A stretch of 64,000 nt of DNA from Myrica gale (taxonomy: Eukaryota; Streptophyta; Magnoliopsida; Fagales; Myricaceae). The position numbers and the translations under genes were made by a program. Of this stretch, positions 24,489-36,440 are shown in pieces (within the stretch, counting starts at the first letter, position 1; each line of letters starts with the position of its first letter). The notes below the pieces were generated by a model. That model saw only the letters and a list, made by a program, of their open reading frames with translations. It was not told where the DNA came from and did not search any database. Location: NCBI GenBank assembly GCA_963930655.1, contig OZ005620.1, forward strand, positions 1,689,001-1,753,000. Direction: 5' to 3'.

Positions 24489-25684
24489 ATGGCGCCTCGT
24501 TTCTTCGCCTGCTTCGGAGGCGAAGGATCTGCCGCCCGTGGTTGTGCTGGGCTTCCACGTGGACTACTGGGACTACACGGGCTGGAAGGACCCGTTTGGG
24601 TCCAGCCAGTGGACCGTCACCGTCAGGCAAAAAGCCTACGTTGAGGCCCTCAACCTGGACACCATGTTCACACCCCAGCTGGTGGTACAGGGTACGGCCC
24701 AGTGTGTTGGCAACAGTGAGAATGCTTTGCTGGCCGCGATTAAGGCCGCACCAAGATGCCCTGCTCCCACGTTCCAGGTTAGAATTGCTCTTTCAGCTTT
24801 TTGTTCTTGTTATTAATATTTTTGTGAATTTAGAAGTTAGGCATCATCTAGACCAACCGGATGGTAGCCCAAGTGATATGAGGTATGAAATAAGACACAT
24901 ACGAGAGGGTGTGAGAAAAAGATCTTTGGATCAAATTTTCTTGTCTCCATTATAACTTGCCTGCTGGTGTAGGTGCGGTGACAATCCTCTAGTTATGACT
25001 TAATTCGAACACCTCTTCCATCCTTTTTGCTTAGAAAAAAAAATACCCATCTAGATTTAGTAGTAATTAGTAATTTGAAAAAGGTAGACTAATAAATTAG
25101 GACACTTCTCAGCACTTTGTGATTAGATTATCTAATAAAGACACTTTCTTGTAGAGAAACAAACCCATGGTTGAAAATAAGAACAGAAATAGTACTTAGA
25201 AGCTTGTGCATGCTACGGTCGTGTGAACAAATTAAGCGTTTACCAAAGAATTGAGTTAGGATATCTCTTTGGTCATCTTTTACCAGTATGAAACTTTGAC
25301 CACCCATGCAAAATTTGATTTGAGCAGGCAAACTTCCAAAGGCCGACGCCAGACTCCTTGCAAGTCTCATATATCGGGAGCTCTGAGGACAAAGGTAGAC
25401 AACAATGGTGCCAATGTCATGGTGGCATTGTATGAAAGCGGGTTGGTGACTGACTGCCCTAACGGAGCGAACAAAGGGCGAGTTCTATCCAGTGACTACG
25501 TTGTGAGAGAACTTGAAAAGCTCTGCACTGTCAAAGACGTATCTGCCAAGAAGACCATTACAGGAACTATTAATTTCTCCCTGTGGGAAGGATTCAACGG
25601 CAGCAAATGTGGGGTCACAGTCTTCAAAACAGCTCTCATCAAATTTTTGGTGCGCAGAACTTCCGGTTGCCAGTTGACATATGA
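24489..25684 (+). pseudogene. DUF1223 (thioredoxin-fold) pseudogene
   Basis: A two-exon DUF1223 gene copy with several breaks. The likely original start at 24489 reads MAPRFFACFGGEG. It then jumps frame directly into DLPPVVVLGFHVDYWDYTGW, so the segment carrying the family's ELFTSQGC-type motif is deleted. A duplicated ACCGTC makes WTVTVRQKAY where WTVRQKAY is usual. Exon 1 ends at the CAG/GTTAGA donor near 24778 and exon 2 starts near 25327 (ANFQRPTPDSLQ). A 1-nt shift near 25368 precedes GALRTKVDNNGANVMVALYE. A deletion of a few bases near 25627 shifts the end, which otherwise reads NSSHQIFGAQNFRLPVDI before the stop at 25684. The intron is retained, so the copy arose by DNA duplication, not retroposition. 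Confidence 0.85.
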
Positions 25685-27164
25685 GACCGCAATAGCTTCG
25701 TCTGTTCTCTGCTATTAACATATTCAACCGCAGGAGTTTAGGCCATTATGTACAGGAGGAGTTCTATTTTAGGACATTGGTTTCTTTTATTCTCATTGTA
25801 TTTGGTGATTTTGTTTCTAAATACTGCCTGGACTTTGCATCCGGGAGATGGAGAGAGAGAGAGAGAATTGCATTATTAACTAATTCTTCTTTGTATATTT
25901 CATTCCATTTGAGGAGTGGTGTGAGTGAGCAACTTTGGTTGCTGTACTCTGTATTTCTTGGGCGTCGTAGTAAAATCTTGTTTTCTTCACCCATCTTATG
26001 TATGGAAGTACTCGTGCTTCAGTCATCGAGACTGACAGAGGGGTACATTCTTATTGTATACAAAACCCGAATGCCCATATTGTTGTAGAGATCAGACAAT
26101 TTTCTTTTACAGAGGGTGTTTATGGAAGCCGTCATGTAGTCCTTCGCAAATTAAAGCTTCTCAACAAGACGAGCTTTCGGCCCTACTAGCATCGGCATAC
26201 ATTTCAGAAGACAGAACAAAAGCCTATGCCCACGTAAGAGCCTGCAATTTCAATTTGATGACATGATCTTCAAGTCAAACTGAGCTTCCAGGTCCGAGGT
26301 TAATAAAAGTAAGCCTTGTTAGGCGATCTTTTATTTTGGACTATAAGAAAAATCACGTGGAAGTGGATATAACTGTGCAGAAGGTCAATGCCGTACATGG
26401 ACCAAGATTACCCAAATTGCAACGATCATTTGCTCAATGGACAAACTCGGCACACACAAAAACAGACCTTTGACTCAACTCATCCGTATCCGTTGCCGCA
26501 CTCCAAAATTTGTTGTCCTTTTCTTGAGGACAAGAAAAAAGGACGGTACGAAAAACAAGTGGCCTTAAAGGCAGCAGGATGAGTTGTTCCCAACATCATT
26601 AAAAGCTACGGGCAAAACGTAGCAACCCCTTACAGTAGAGGAGAGAGGCTGGCCTTGTCCTTATCAAATGGGAAGCTAATGCGCTTGCCAGGGCAAAAAA
26701 TAACCACTTCATCTCAAGTGCATACATCAATATGTCCAAGAAAATGCAGAAGATTCTAAATTACAATCCAAGGAATCCCATCAATTTAGCAATAAAATAC
26801 CGATTAAAACGATCCAAGACTACAGCCTGAAACAAATTGGGCACCCTGGCCAGAAAGACCCACACGCATTCCTTCTTTCCTTTTACGCATTCAGTTTCAT
26901 TCAAAAAAAAAACCACTATCTACAACTAAAAGACTCACTCATAAATCAGGTATCTCTAGCCTCGGTTCTGCTCAGCTCAAATACATTTGTCACATAAGGT
27001 GCCACTTTTCTCTCCATGAACATTTGTCTTGCGAGCTCATCCTCCCTCCCACCTTCCCACAACAGATGCATAGTGAGATACCTAATGAATGAAGGGTGAA
27101 GCTGTACAACGAGACAACATTCCTCTCCCAGCAAAAGTGATCTACATCAGGGGCAAATCACACG
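25685..27164. other. Intergenic stretch between convergent genes
   Basis: This lies between the DUF1223 pseudogene and the 3' end of the VAP gene. The right part should contain the VAP 3' UTR. No other gene or complete element was recognised. Confidence 0.4.
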
Positions 27165-30100
27165 CTACACCGAGTCTATTGCTTCAACCTGTTGTCGAGC
27201 AAGGTATTTCTCCCTTCGCTCTTTCTGCAATAGACAAGGTCAACAGGGATAAAACAAGGAATAGAAGACGAGGAGATTCAAAATATTGAGCATTCATGTC
27301 AGAACCGGCATGAAAAACGTACCCATTCATCTATTACAAATCCTTCACCCACAACCCGAGGACCTGTGTCTATAGGAGGTTTCTTGCGCGATTCGAGTGC
27401 AGCCTCAGCTTCAGCTAGTTGACGCTTCAGTTTATCCAAAGCCTAGGAAGTAGGGGCAAGCACAGAGGGAGAACGTCAATATGGAACTTGTTCACAAGAG
27501 ATACTCAGTTACTAAAAGAAACTAACTTCAACTTACAGAACTAGGACGCTCCATGTCCAGAAATACAACGCGCAAAATTCGCTCAACTGTTACTTGCTCC
27601 TTTTGTTCATCAAACTGCATGAGAAAAAGTTCACGGATATCAGGCAAGCACCAGCAATTTACTGAAGAGAGCCAGAAACAAAAACATATATAGCGTCTGG
27701 GGACGAGATAAATATGTTAAATCCTCCTTTTTTCTTGGCTGTTTAAATTGGATGAACTTCTATCCGATTATTTTGTTGGTAGGTTAAATCCTGCTGCTTA
27801 AATTGGACGAGTTGTTATCTGATACCTACTTCATCAAACGGTATGAGAAAGGTCAAAAGACAATATTCAACTTCAAACTACCTAGTGGTTCTAAAACCAG
27901 TGCACAAAGGAGGTACCACAGAGGGTCAAACTAACAAAATGGAATAATAAATTAGAGAAATGTGTTCGTAGTAGTGTCAATGGACTTGCCATGAACCATC
28001 GAAACAGCAGAAGCAAACCTTAATCACCATCCTGATCACATAGCTGTATTTCTCATCATTAGCTATTTTTTTCTCTTTCCTCATTTTACCAGTAGCAGAC
28101 TGAACTAATACTTTAAGTTACTAGGCTACACAAGTTCTGATCACTGTTTTGAAATCATGCAACATTCATATTTTCTTGTCAGTTGGTTCTTGGAAGACAA
28201 TGCCAGCACCCCACGATCCAATTATTTTCTTGATGTTCATTTCATTAGAGTGAAAGCTGCAGATGTGAACTTCTAAGTGTACTTTATCCTGCTATTCCCT
28301 GTTGTTGTAGGACAGACATTCCAAAGGAGGGGAAACTACAAAGGTGCCCACATAACTTCCTCCACATTTTTTCCAAATTATTCATCCGAATACAACATAA
28401 GAATTATCAGATGGATTGGAAACAATTTCAGAGTGATATGAATTATTAAATGCAATGCGAACAATTTCAAGCACCAGACCCCCCAACATGCCAATAAAGA
28501 TTCGTCAAAATCCCACTGCAATGACTATTATCTTAGAAACAGAAAATCTGAATAAGCTGATGATATAGTCCGCCAGACACCAAAAATTTAGGACTAATGA
28601 ATTTTCAACCAACCCAAATACACAAAGTTTGTTTTTTTGTTTCATCATTTTGTTCTGTATATCATCTATCAAAAGTAAACAAGTATCAAGCCCAAAAAAT
28701 AGCATACATAAACTGGCATTATTGAAACCAGAGGGCATATAACTTACCAGCTCAGGTACATACTCCATTAGCCCTTTCACCTTCAGACTCATGATCTTGA
28801 ACTTAATCTTACTCTTCTGGTCCAGTTGTTTTTCAGTGTTATCAGTATGCTCCACAAACTTGAACACTGTCCGCTCAGATGAGAGAGAGAAAGTTCAGAG
28901 AGATAATAAATGCTAAACAATTCCAGTAGGTATTAACAATCAGAGTCCAACCCGAGATTCCCACGACAAAGTGAAATTCGAACAACCTAAGCACAAGAGC
29001 AATACCAGTTGCAATAATACTTTCTCCAGGAGCAAGGATACCACCAGGAGGACGCATATAACAACTCTTTGGTGCCGTAGTTTGAAACTGAAGCAGGAGA
29101 AACAAATTCATTAGACCATTCGCTTAAATTATTGCCAACACAGAGAAAATATTTTTAAAAAAAAATTAACCATAAAAACGAAAAACAGAGCTGTATGATG
29201 TATCAGACTCTAATGGAACTTAAGCATTATGGTCGGCCCAATAATAAATTAAACCCTGACTCCTCCGAATTGCCGAATAAATTCTCCTATTAAACCTATA
29301 AGACAGTTTATAATCCATGATAATGGCTTCTCCACATTGAGATGAATCGTGAAAAAAAATCAAAAGAGAGAAGCATAGAGAAAAAACGAATACCTTAAAT
29401 GCGACATGAGACCTGCTAGTGTTCTTCAACCTAATCGCGCTCTTAACCTGTTTACCAGGCTCATCTTCACCAAATACAAGGAAAATTATAAGGCAATGAG
29501 GACGAAACTAATATCCAATTTGGAAGACAAAGGATGTTCGCACGCGTGCGCGCGAAAGGAGAAAACACAAAAATCCAATGGCTTATAGAATCGGGTAACG
29601 AATATTCAATTGGGTTTGAAAGAGAGCTAAAGGCGGAGCCAAATTAACATCTTGAAAGTGCTTTTACATCTTTTCTTCATTTGCTATAAAGTTCAAACCT
29701 CGCAAAAGTCAATTTGAGAACAGTACCTTTTTTTCACTTTCCCGTAACATAAAAGAAAACTTAACAAAATGAAGCACAGGGATAATTTTAATAATAAGCC
29801 ATCGAAAAGAAAACCAAAAAGCTAATCCGCAATCCGATTGAGCGAACCATGCAATGGGAAGTTCATAAACTGATCAAAGGTCAGAGTCAAGCGCTTGGAC
29901 AAAGCAACGACGTACTTGGGAAGTAGAGATTGCTGGGGGGGTCAAGCCGGAGCCTACGACGAGGCGGTAGCAGCGATCGCGCCACAGACGACACAGTTTT
30001 AGAGGACGACTTCGAACTGGGCCCCTGCACATGTCGGTTTCCCAGGCTCCCGTGGTTACTATGCGTGAGGTTCTGCGTAGAAGAGGAAGACGAAGACGAA

Positions 30101-30192
30101 TTCCCCGATTGCCAGAATGGGCAGAGCCTGAAGAGCTTAGCATCGGAGGGCGGTCTGTTCTGATGGTGGAGGTGGTGGTCAGCTAGGGCCAT
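27165..30192 (-). CDS. PVA42: VAP-family MSP-domain protein (VAP4/PVA42 type)
   Basis: Exons 30192-29916, 29464-29394, 29087-29006, 28866-28748, 27614-27537, 27442-27323 and 27224-27165 give 268 aa in frame. The N-terminal 75 residues are Ser/His-rich and probably disordered. SVARSLLPPRRRLRLDPPSN leads into the major sperm protein fold: LYFPNEPGKQV, KNTSRSHVAFKFQTTAPKS, RPPGGILAPGESI and FKIMSLKVKG. Residues 210-230 (ALDKLKRQLAEAEAALESRK) form a short coiled coil, and the end is ARQQVEAIDSV. VAP proteins act at ER and membrane contact sites by binding FFAT-type motifs. The plant VAP4 group, including Arabidopsis PVA41/42, ends without the usual C-terminal membrane anchor, and none is seen here. 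Exact paralogue assignment is uncertain. Confidence 0.92.
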
Positions 30193-30538
30193 GGTCTCGC
30201 CAAAACCTCACACGTGGCGTGATGCTGGCGGTGGCGGGGCTTTTAGCGAATGGAAGTGAATTATCAGAGCTCTTATAATTTCTCTACTTTCCCCTTCGAG
30301 AAATGAGAAATCTCTGTGCTTATGGACTCCATTGAAGAAGGAAATGGAAATGGCTGACTTGAACGAAGAAAGCCGGATTTAAGAGGAAGATTCTACTGGA
30401 ATTGACTTTTAACTTGACGTCCGTGCGCTTTACCTACGTTATCGGATCATTTAATACGGAGTCTCCAGATGGCACTTCGGGACTTGGGAGTCATTAAGTT
30501 AGTTTTTTAGGGGCGAATAATTATTGTAACTCGAGTTA
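30193..30538. other. 5' flank of the VAP gene
   Basis: This is the expected promoter and 5' UTR of the VAP gene, read on the minus strand. No clear core motif was picked out. Confidence 0.4.
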
Positions 30539-30737
30539 GGCTGCGTTCGCGGTGTAAAATTTCACATCCTCTAAAATTTTAATACAATAAAATATTACAA
30601 TATAATCTCTCTCTCCCCCATCAAATCATTACTTTTCACTATAAAAAATATAAAAAATTACCTCTCTTTTCACTTTTTACTAAACCCAATACCTAAAATT
30701 TTAACAACACTAAAATTTTACAAAACAAACACACCCT
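30539..30737 (+). mobile_element. Small MITE, family A, copy 2
   Basis: It shares the ATATTACAATATAATCTCTC and CCTAAAATTTTAACAACAC blocks and the CAAACACACCC right end with the copy at 13136. The left end, GGCTGCGTTCG, is more diverged. Confidence 0.75.
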
Positions 30738-31609
30738 TGATTATGGTTCTCCTAATTTGAGAGACATATTACACATATTACTTTTCTCTTTTCTATTCTT
30801 AAGTAAGTTAAACAAAATAAGAACAACCTTTTTGTTTCAAAGTGTTTTTGCTTTTATTCACATTATTTTTTCATTTTAATATAGTTTGGTCCCCAAATAC
30901 AAATTCTCTTTTTATTTGATGAATTTGCCTCCACGATGTTTAAGTTAATTCCATAGTTGCAACGTGATGTCACGCCATAGTCCAGGAGCGTGAGAGACAC
31001 TGTAATGGCAACTTTGTTCATTATTATAGGAGTATAATGATTTGGTCGAATAATTAACCGCACGAATTTAGATTAGTTAGGTATGATGTTAGTTGCGGCA
31101 TTTACTACGGTGGGCTACGGTTGGTTGGGTAAGCTAGGAATTGATTAGGCGAATAATGACATTCCCTTGTCTATGAGTATTAAAAAAAAAAGATAAATAT
31201 AAAATTAGTTCACTTAATATATGTTAAAATCGAATTATTTCTTTATATAACAAAAATTAAAAAAGGATAAAATCAGGGTCTGATGATAAGATAAATTACA
31301 AACAAAAATGAAATCATAAAAATTAATTTTATATTTTATTATTACAAAAATTAATTTAATTTTAATTTATCTTAAAAAACTATCATTCGGCACTTGGCAG
31401 TAAAAATTAGTTGGAAAGAATCGCAGAAGGGGCAATGGATTATGGAAGTGAAAGTGTACCTAAGTCCGCGTGGAATAGACCCATTTGCTATTTGCCGTTG
31501 AATCTCAAAAGTTAGACTTTCCTTTCCTTTATTTCTTTTTTTGGTATAAACACGTGGGCAGCTTCAAAGTTTCAAGCACAAGGGTTTGGGTTCTATGGTC
31601 CCCTACGGC
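30738..31609. other. AT-rich spacer, no gene recognised
   Basis: No open frame with a known domain, no RNA and no complete element was seen. Confidence 0.4.
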
Positions 31610-32023
31610 TAGGGGTGAACACAACCGGATCGCAGACAGTATCGGATCGAACCGAAAAATTGGATCGGATTTGCGGTCAGGTACTAATTCTTAAAATGCG
31701 GTCTGGTTCGGACCGGACCGCATTTATTAAAAAAATAAAAAATATTTGTTTATAATTTTTAATACAAATTATAAATTTAAAACGTTTAATTTTAATCTAA
31801 ACTAAAACTTAATATTTTTATATGCACTTCCCCCATTAAAATTAACCTAAAAAAATTTTAAAAAAAAAGTTTAAAAAAAATTGAAAAAAAATTAAGTGGT
31901 CCGAACCGGACCGCATTTAATAAAACCGGACTGGACCGAACCACTTATAAGTAGTCCGATCTGGTCCTTTAATATACTAAGATCGGAATGCGATCCGAAT
32001 CGCATTCCGATTTTTCAGCCCTA
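31610..32023. mobile_element. MITE with TAGGGGTGAA ends
   Basis: The left end TAGGGGTGAACA pairs with the reversed right end TAGGGCTGAAAA. Inside, CGGACCGCATTTA appears at about 31718 and 31913, and CCGAAC/CGGACC motifs recur. The ends resemble plant hAT-type MITEs. I could not fix a target duplication. A related truncated left end (TAGGGGTGGGCATAAACC) lies at about 34868. Confidence 0.6.
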
Positions 32024-33487
32024 CCTACTGCTACGGCCTACCCAATATATCAACGTGGAGACATTTTACTTTAGAAGTCGTAAAGTATTTAGGGTCAACA
32101 TTATTGTGGGTATAGACGTGCATGCCACCATTCCAATTGACTGACTATTCCCACCATCCAATCGGGTGGCATAAAAAAATATTACATTTTAAATGGGTCA
32201 AATTAATCGGTCAAGTCAATGCATTTAGAACCGCACCGAGATGTACCAAACCAAAGATTAACAACACCAAGTTCAAGAAATATTTGCGGAGTCAAATTGA
32301 AGGTGTTCGTATTGCTTAGTTGGTTTTGATTAAATTCTTTTTTTTTTCAATTTATAATCTTACGGGGAGAAAATAATGGGAAAAAACAATAACCATTTGA
32401 CTAAAGGAAGAGAGTATCGGCCATTGAATTAGGTTGGGACAGAATGAATAGTCGTTTCGAGGAAGCTGTCACAGCCAACAACCTCCATCAAGTCGGTATT
32501 GAATATTATGTCCAACTTCTTTATGAGAAAACTACCGAAATAATTTAATTTAGTGCATTTCAATAAAGATGGTAGCAAACCAACAACCGAAAATAATAAT
32601 GTCGAGGACTAACATAATGAAGGAATTGTTTTTACACCTCTGTTCCGATTATTTTGAGCATTTTTTGATCATATTAAAATTATTTATAATTTATTAATCG
32701 AGTTGAATAATCCAATTTGAAGAAACATAGTGTTAGGGATAGATTTTCAAAACTCAAAAAGCCCATGTAGACCCCATGAGAAAGGACACAAGCTCATCCG
32801 TATATATACAGAGTTCCTCCTGAACTAAGAGCTAGCAAGGCCGGCAACATTATTAAATAAGGATCACGTCAAGTGTGAAAAGTAATGCTTAAAGGAGGAG
32901 GTTAATCATCTGATTTTCTGATACCATCGATACTAGAAAAGAATAAAATTTCATCATTAAATGGGTGAACATGAACCATCTTACTACAGAACAATACGAA
33001 AGATAGGAAAAAAGAGTATCTCCTATATCACTAATAAAAATCAGAAGGCACGAGATAAGAAATGAAACCGACATCAAATAAAAGGAAAAAATGGGTCAAG
33101 CCCCAGGAAGTCTCAGCCCAAAAAGGAAAGGAAAGTGATAAATAGAGGAGGAAATAAACGAAAAAGGTTCAACACTCTCTCAAACTCTCTCATTGATAAC
33201 AAGAAACAAGAAAAAGAAAAGATATTAGACAATGATGACTGACAATGACATCGAAGAAGTCTCCATACGGGGAGGACTCTGAGTTCTAGTGTGTTATTTT
33301 ACTTGCAGGATAATAGAATGAGAGTTTGGAGCTTTCAACTCATCCCAAGTACAAAACTTTGAGTCTAGCTCCATCGGATTTTTGGCCCAGTGAATTTTTG
33401 TGATAGGTCGGTTAAAAATGGTTTCATCACATACAATATTCAATGTTACATGCATCTCTCTAAAGGCTAAAAAACTCTCCTATGTAA
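32024..33487. other. Intergenic stretch, no gene recognised
   Basis: AT-rich DNA without recognisable coding, RNA or repeat structure. Confidence 0.4.
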
Positions 33488-33994
33488 AAGCTCGTATACT
33501 AATTCTTTTTTTTAGTCATAAATAGTTGCTTCCATTAATAACATCAAAGAAGCATAAGAACAGTAAGCTCTAAAGGGTGAGTCAGGCACTCCGAAGAGTC
33601 GGCATACCAACGAACAGGGTGACCAACAGACCATACAGAGACTCACAAGGGGCAGAAAGTCCACACCGGACAGCAAGCTAAAATAACTAAAAAAACATAA
33701 AAACCAACAAAAAAACCATCGGCAGCCTTAAACAAAAAGGCAAGCCCGAACGGGCATAAACAAAGCAAAAGCATCGGATAGAACCGAGCTAACAAAATCC
33801 AGAACGTGACCGGAGACAAGTCGCCGAAGGCGGAGGAGGCAGCCGAAAATTTCGGCGAGTGAGATCCACGCGCACCGCGGGGGGCGCATGGATCCACACG
33901 CGTCGTCTCTAACATGTCGGAGACGCCTTGTTGCGTAGATCGGGGCCTGTTGAGAGCAGTCCATGGGCGCGTGCTCGATGAAGTTCATATACTA
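33488..33994 (-). mobile_element. Retroposon (5'-truncated LINE-like) with 14-bp target duplications
   Basis: The body at 33502-33980 reads on the minus strand and ends with TTATGACTAAAAAAAA, a poly(A)-type 3' end. It is bracketed by AAGCTCGTATACTA (33488-33501) and AAGTTCATATACTA (33981-33994), which agree at 12 of 14 positions. The body is clearly richer in GC than the flanks. This combination is what LINE-mediated target-primed insertion leaves. The open frames inside show no RT, endonuclease or host domain, so the source (LINE 3' end or a copied transcript) is not known. Confidence 0.7.
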
Positions 33995-34436
33995 CTTCAA
34001 TCAGAAGGGTTTAACTCTTTTTTAAAAATGTACACTTTTACTCTACAATCCAAGAAACTGACCGAGACTAGAGAGGAGGGAAACAGGAACAACTAGGAAG
34101 GAGCGTAAAAGTCGAAAAGCTCATGTGTCCATTTTTGTAGGGAAGTATTGTGAAGGAGGGACTGATTTGGTCTCGGTTAGTGTAGGTTTTTTTTTAAAAA
34201 AAAAAGTGGGGCTTTGTTCATGTGAATTGTGTCATGGAATGCTTCAGACATGTCTTTCACACAGAAATAAAAATAAAATATGGCTACGGGGTTATATTAA
34301 AAAATTATATTATATTTTTTGTTTTTGTTTCTAACTTTGAGGGTATAGGTGTCAAACCTTCGGCTGTTTTTTTTTTCCAAAATTCTGAAAGCGGGAAAAG
34401 TTTTTAAATACTATTTGACTGATAGGGGGTAATATT

Positions 34437-34618
34437 TTAAAATATTATTTGAGTTGTATTCCTTTTAACATTTCTGTGTAGCTAGACTCTCTTTAATGCA
34501 TACATATATATTTTAATTGAAATGAGAATATTGAGTTTAAAATATTATTTGAGTTATATATTCTTTAACATTTTTGTGTAGCTAGACTACATATTTTAAT
34601 TGGAATGACGATATTGAG
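34437..34618. repeat. Tandem duplication, about 99 and 83 bp
   Basis: Both units contain TTTAAAATATTATTTGAGTT, then TGTGTAGCTAGACT and ATATTTTAATTG, and end GATATTGAG or AATATTGAG. The second copy, from about 34536, lacks roughly 15 bp. Confidence 0.8.
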
Positions 34619-35225
34619 AAGAAGCTTCAGAGTTTCAACTCAAAACTTCTGCTTTAACATTTTTTTTCCCAGTCTACTGCTTTAACATTATGAAACTACC
34701 ACGTGTCTTAAATTATTTTTAAAAAAATAGATTTTATATTTGAATTATATTATATATCGGGATTCCTGATCTTTTATTTTCCCATAATTTCTTCCAATTT
34801 TTTGAATTATATCAGTTCCGATTTCCTTCTATATGACTGTAAACTTGATATTTGATCATATACTCAGTAGGGGTGGGCATAAACCTATGAACCGAAATTA
34901 TCAATCCGATCGGACCGAGTTGCAGTAGCATTATATATAGGCATCAAGTTATTCCGTGTTCCTCTTGGGGTTGGGCCTGAATGTTGTCAGGTGGAACTTA
35001 CCATGTGGTGTTCTGAAAAACTACCACCAGAATGTATTTGATCTGTTTTGGCATTTCTAGTAATATGCTTTTTGTCTTGCGGGCTTCTTTCGGCCTTAAC
35101 CTCTCTCCTTCCCAGAAAGCAATAATCATCGCTCAAGTTATGGCAAAGAGGCTTCTCTCGAGAGAAAAGGTAAAGGGAAATAGCCCATAATAACGTTTGA
35201 GACCCCAAATATTTGGAGTCTCAAC

Positions 35226-35372
35226 AAATCGGACAAACCAAACAAACTTCAAAATTTTTAACTTTTACACCTACACACTTCACTTTTCACAAACCCTAAT
35301 AAATCTCAATAAAGTAAAGATTCCTAAAATTTTGAGAATATTCCCCAATATTTTGGCAAACAAACATCCCCT
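35226..35372 (+). mobile_element. Diverged MITE related to family A
   Basis: It shares CTTCACTTTTCAC, CCTAAAATTTTGA and CAAACAAACATCCCC blocks with the family-A MITEs, in the same order, with heavy divergence. Ends are approximate. Confidence 0.45.
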
Positions 35373-36213
35373 TGAATAGTTTAAACATACAAGAGAGAAA
35401 AGGAAAATTGGGTTCTTATGACGAGTCAGTCTGGCAAATAGTTCTTTTTTTTCTTCTTCTAACAAATCAAGATAATGAAATCAGAAAGACTTAATTGGGT
35501 CCCCAGCAAATCAAGTGATAGAGGTTCTCAGCCTTCTCTTCCCTCCTCCTCCCCCTCATCTTCTTCTCATCGGTGTTCATCCTCTGAGCCTCATGACTCA
35601 CAGACCCAGCAATGCGCCTTGGGTTGTTTCCCTTGTTGCCTGCCGCTTCTGCCACAGCGTTTCTGTTTTGTTGCACCGTCTTGAGCGCCATCTCATATTT
35701 GCACACCGTCTTGTTGCCTCCCATTTACTCTCTCGTTCTTCTTTTGATACTTGTCTGAAAATTTGCAGAGCCGTAGAGATCACTCAACAGGGGCTTTCTG
35801 GCTGAGTAAAGATTATCAGGTTGGTCCATAAATATAAGTTGGGCAAGAAAGAGAGTGGGCCGGAAAAACTTTTCTGGAGTTTTCTGGAAAAGTGGTTTCT
35901 CACGAAACTGGGGTTAAGTTTGTACGATCCTTTCATCGCTCCCAGATTTGTGAAACTGGTTTCTGAAATTCCAGCGGTGGTGCTTTTGTTTGGTTTTCAG
36001 CGTTAATTAGATCACGTGTTCAAGAGGCTGTCCGGATGGTAATTGATCTTTTTAAGCATTGGACCAGTGTGTGGGGGCTATTTTGGCAATAGCAAAGCAT
36101 TTTTTTAAAGATATTCGTGCAGTAATTACATACTTAGTACACGTAGAAAAAAAAATTACATACTTAGTACAAGAGACTATATAGATTTCAGGACCAATTC
36201 AGGTGATCACTTA

Positions 36214-36440
36214 GATCGGTCCGAACCGATCAGGATATCCTGCAATTCGGCAGGTGCAATTTTAGAGATAGATAGACATAGAGGTGTGAGTCCCGCACAG
36301 GACCCACACCTGCTCGGACAAGGGAGTCTTGTTCAGGCAGTGTGGGTCCCGAGCGAGACTCAACTTTCTTCGTCCCTCTCTCTCCGAATTGCTCTGCAAT
36401 ACGATCACCAGAATTGTAGAGGATACTCATTCGGTCCGGA
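36214..36440. mobile_element. Near-complete hairpin element
   Basis: The two halves are inverted copies around a centre near 36325. The left GAGTCCCGCACAGGACCCAC matches the reversed right GAGTCTCGCTCGGGACCCAC, and the outer GAACCGATCAGGATATCCTG matches GGACCGAATGAGTATCCTC. A transcript would fold into a stem of about 100 bp. It is probably a foldback MITE; a hairpin RNA source is possible but unproven. Confidence 0.7.

Larger units (their letters stand above)
33995..36213. other. Intergenic stretch with small repeats, no gene recognised
   Basis: It holds the tandem duplication at 34437, a truncated MITE end near 34868 and a family-A-like MITE at about 35226-35372. Open frames near 35475-35805 are C/T-rich and show no known domain. 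They could be a 5' leader-like remnant but have no support. Confidence 0.4.

Noticed and set aside
33643..33988. Overlapping 86-90 codon frames as genes
   Set aside because: They lie inside the GC-rich retroposon and show no conserved domain.
35475..35805. C/T-rich open frames as a gene
   Set aside because: Low-complexity Ser/Pro translation, no known family and frames in both strands equally long.
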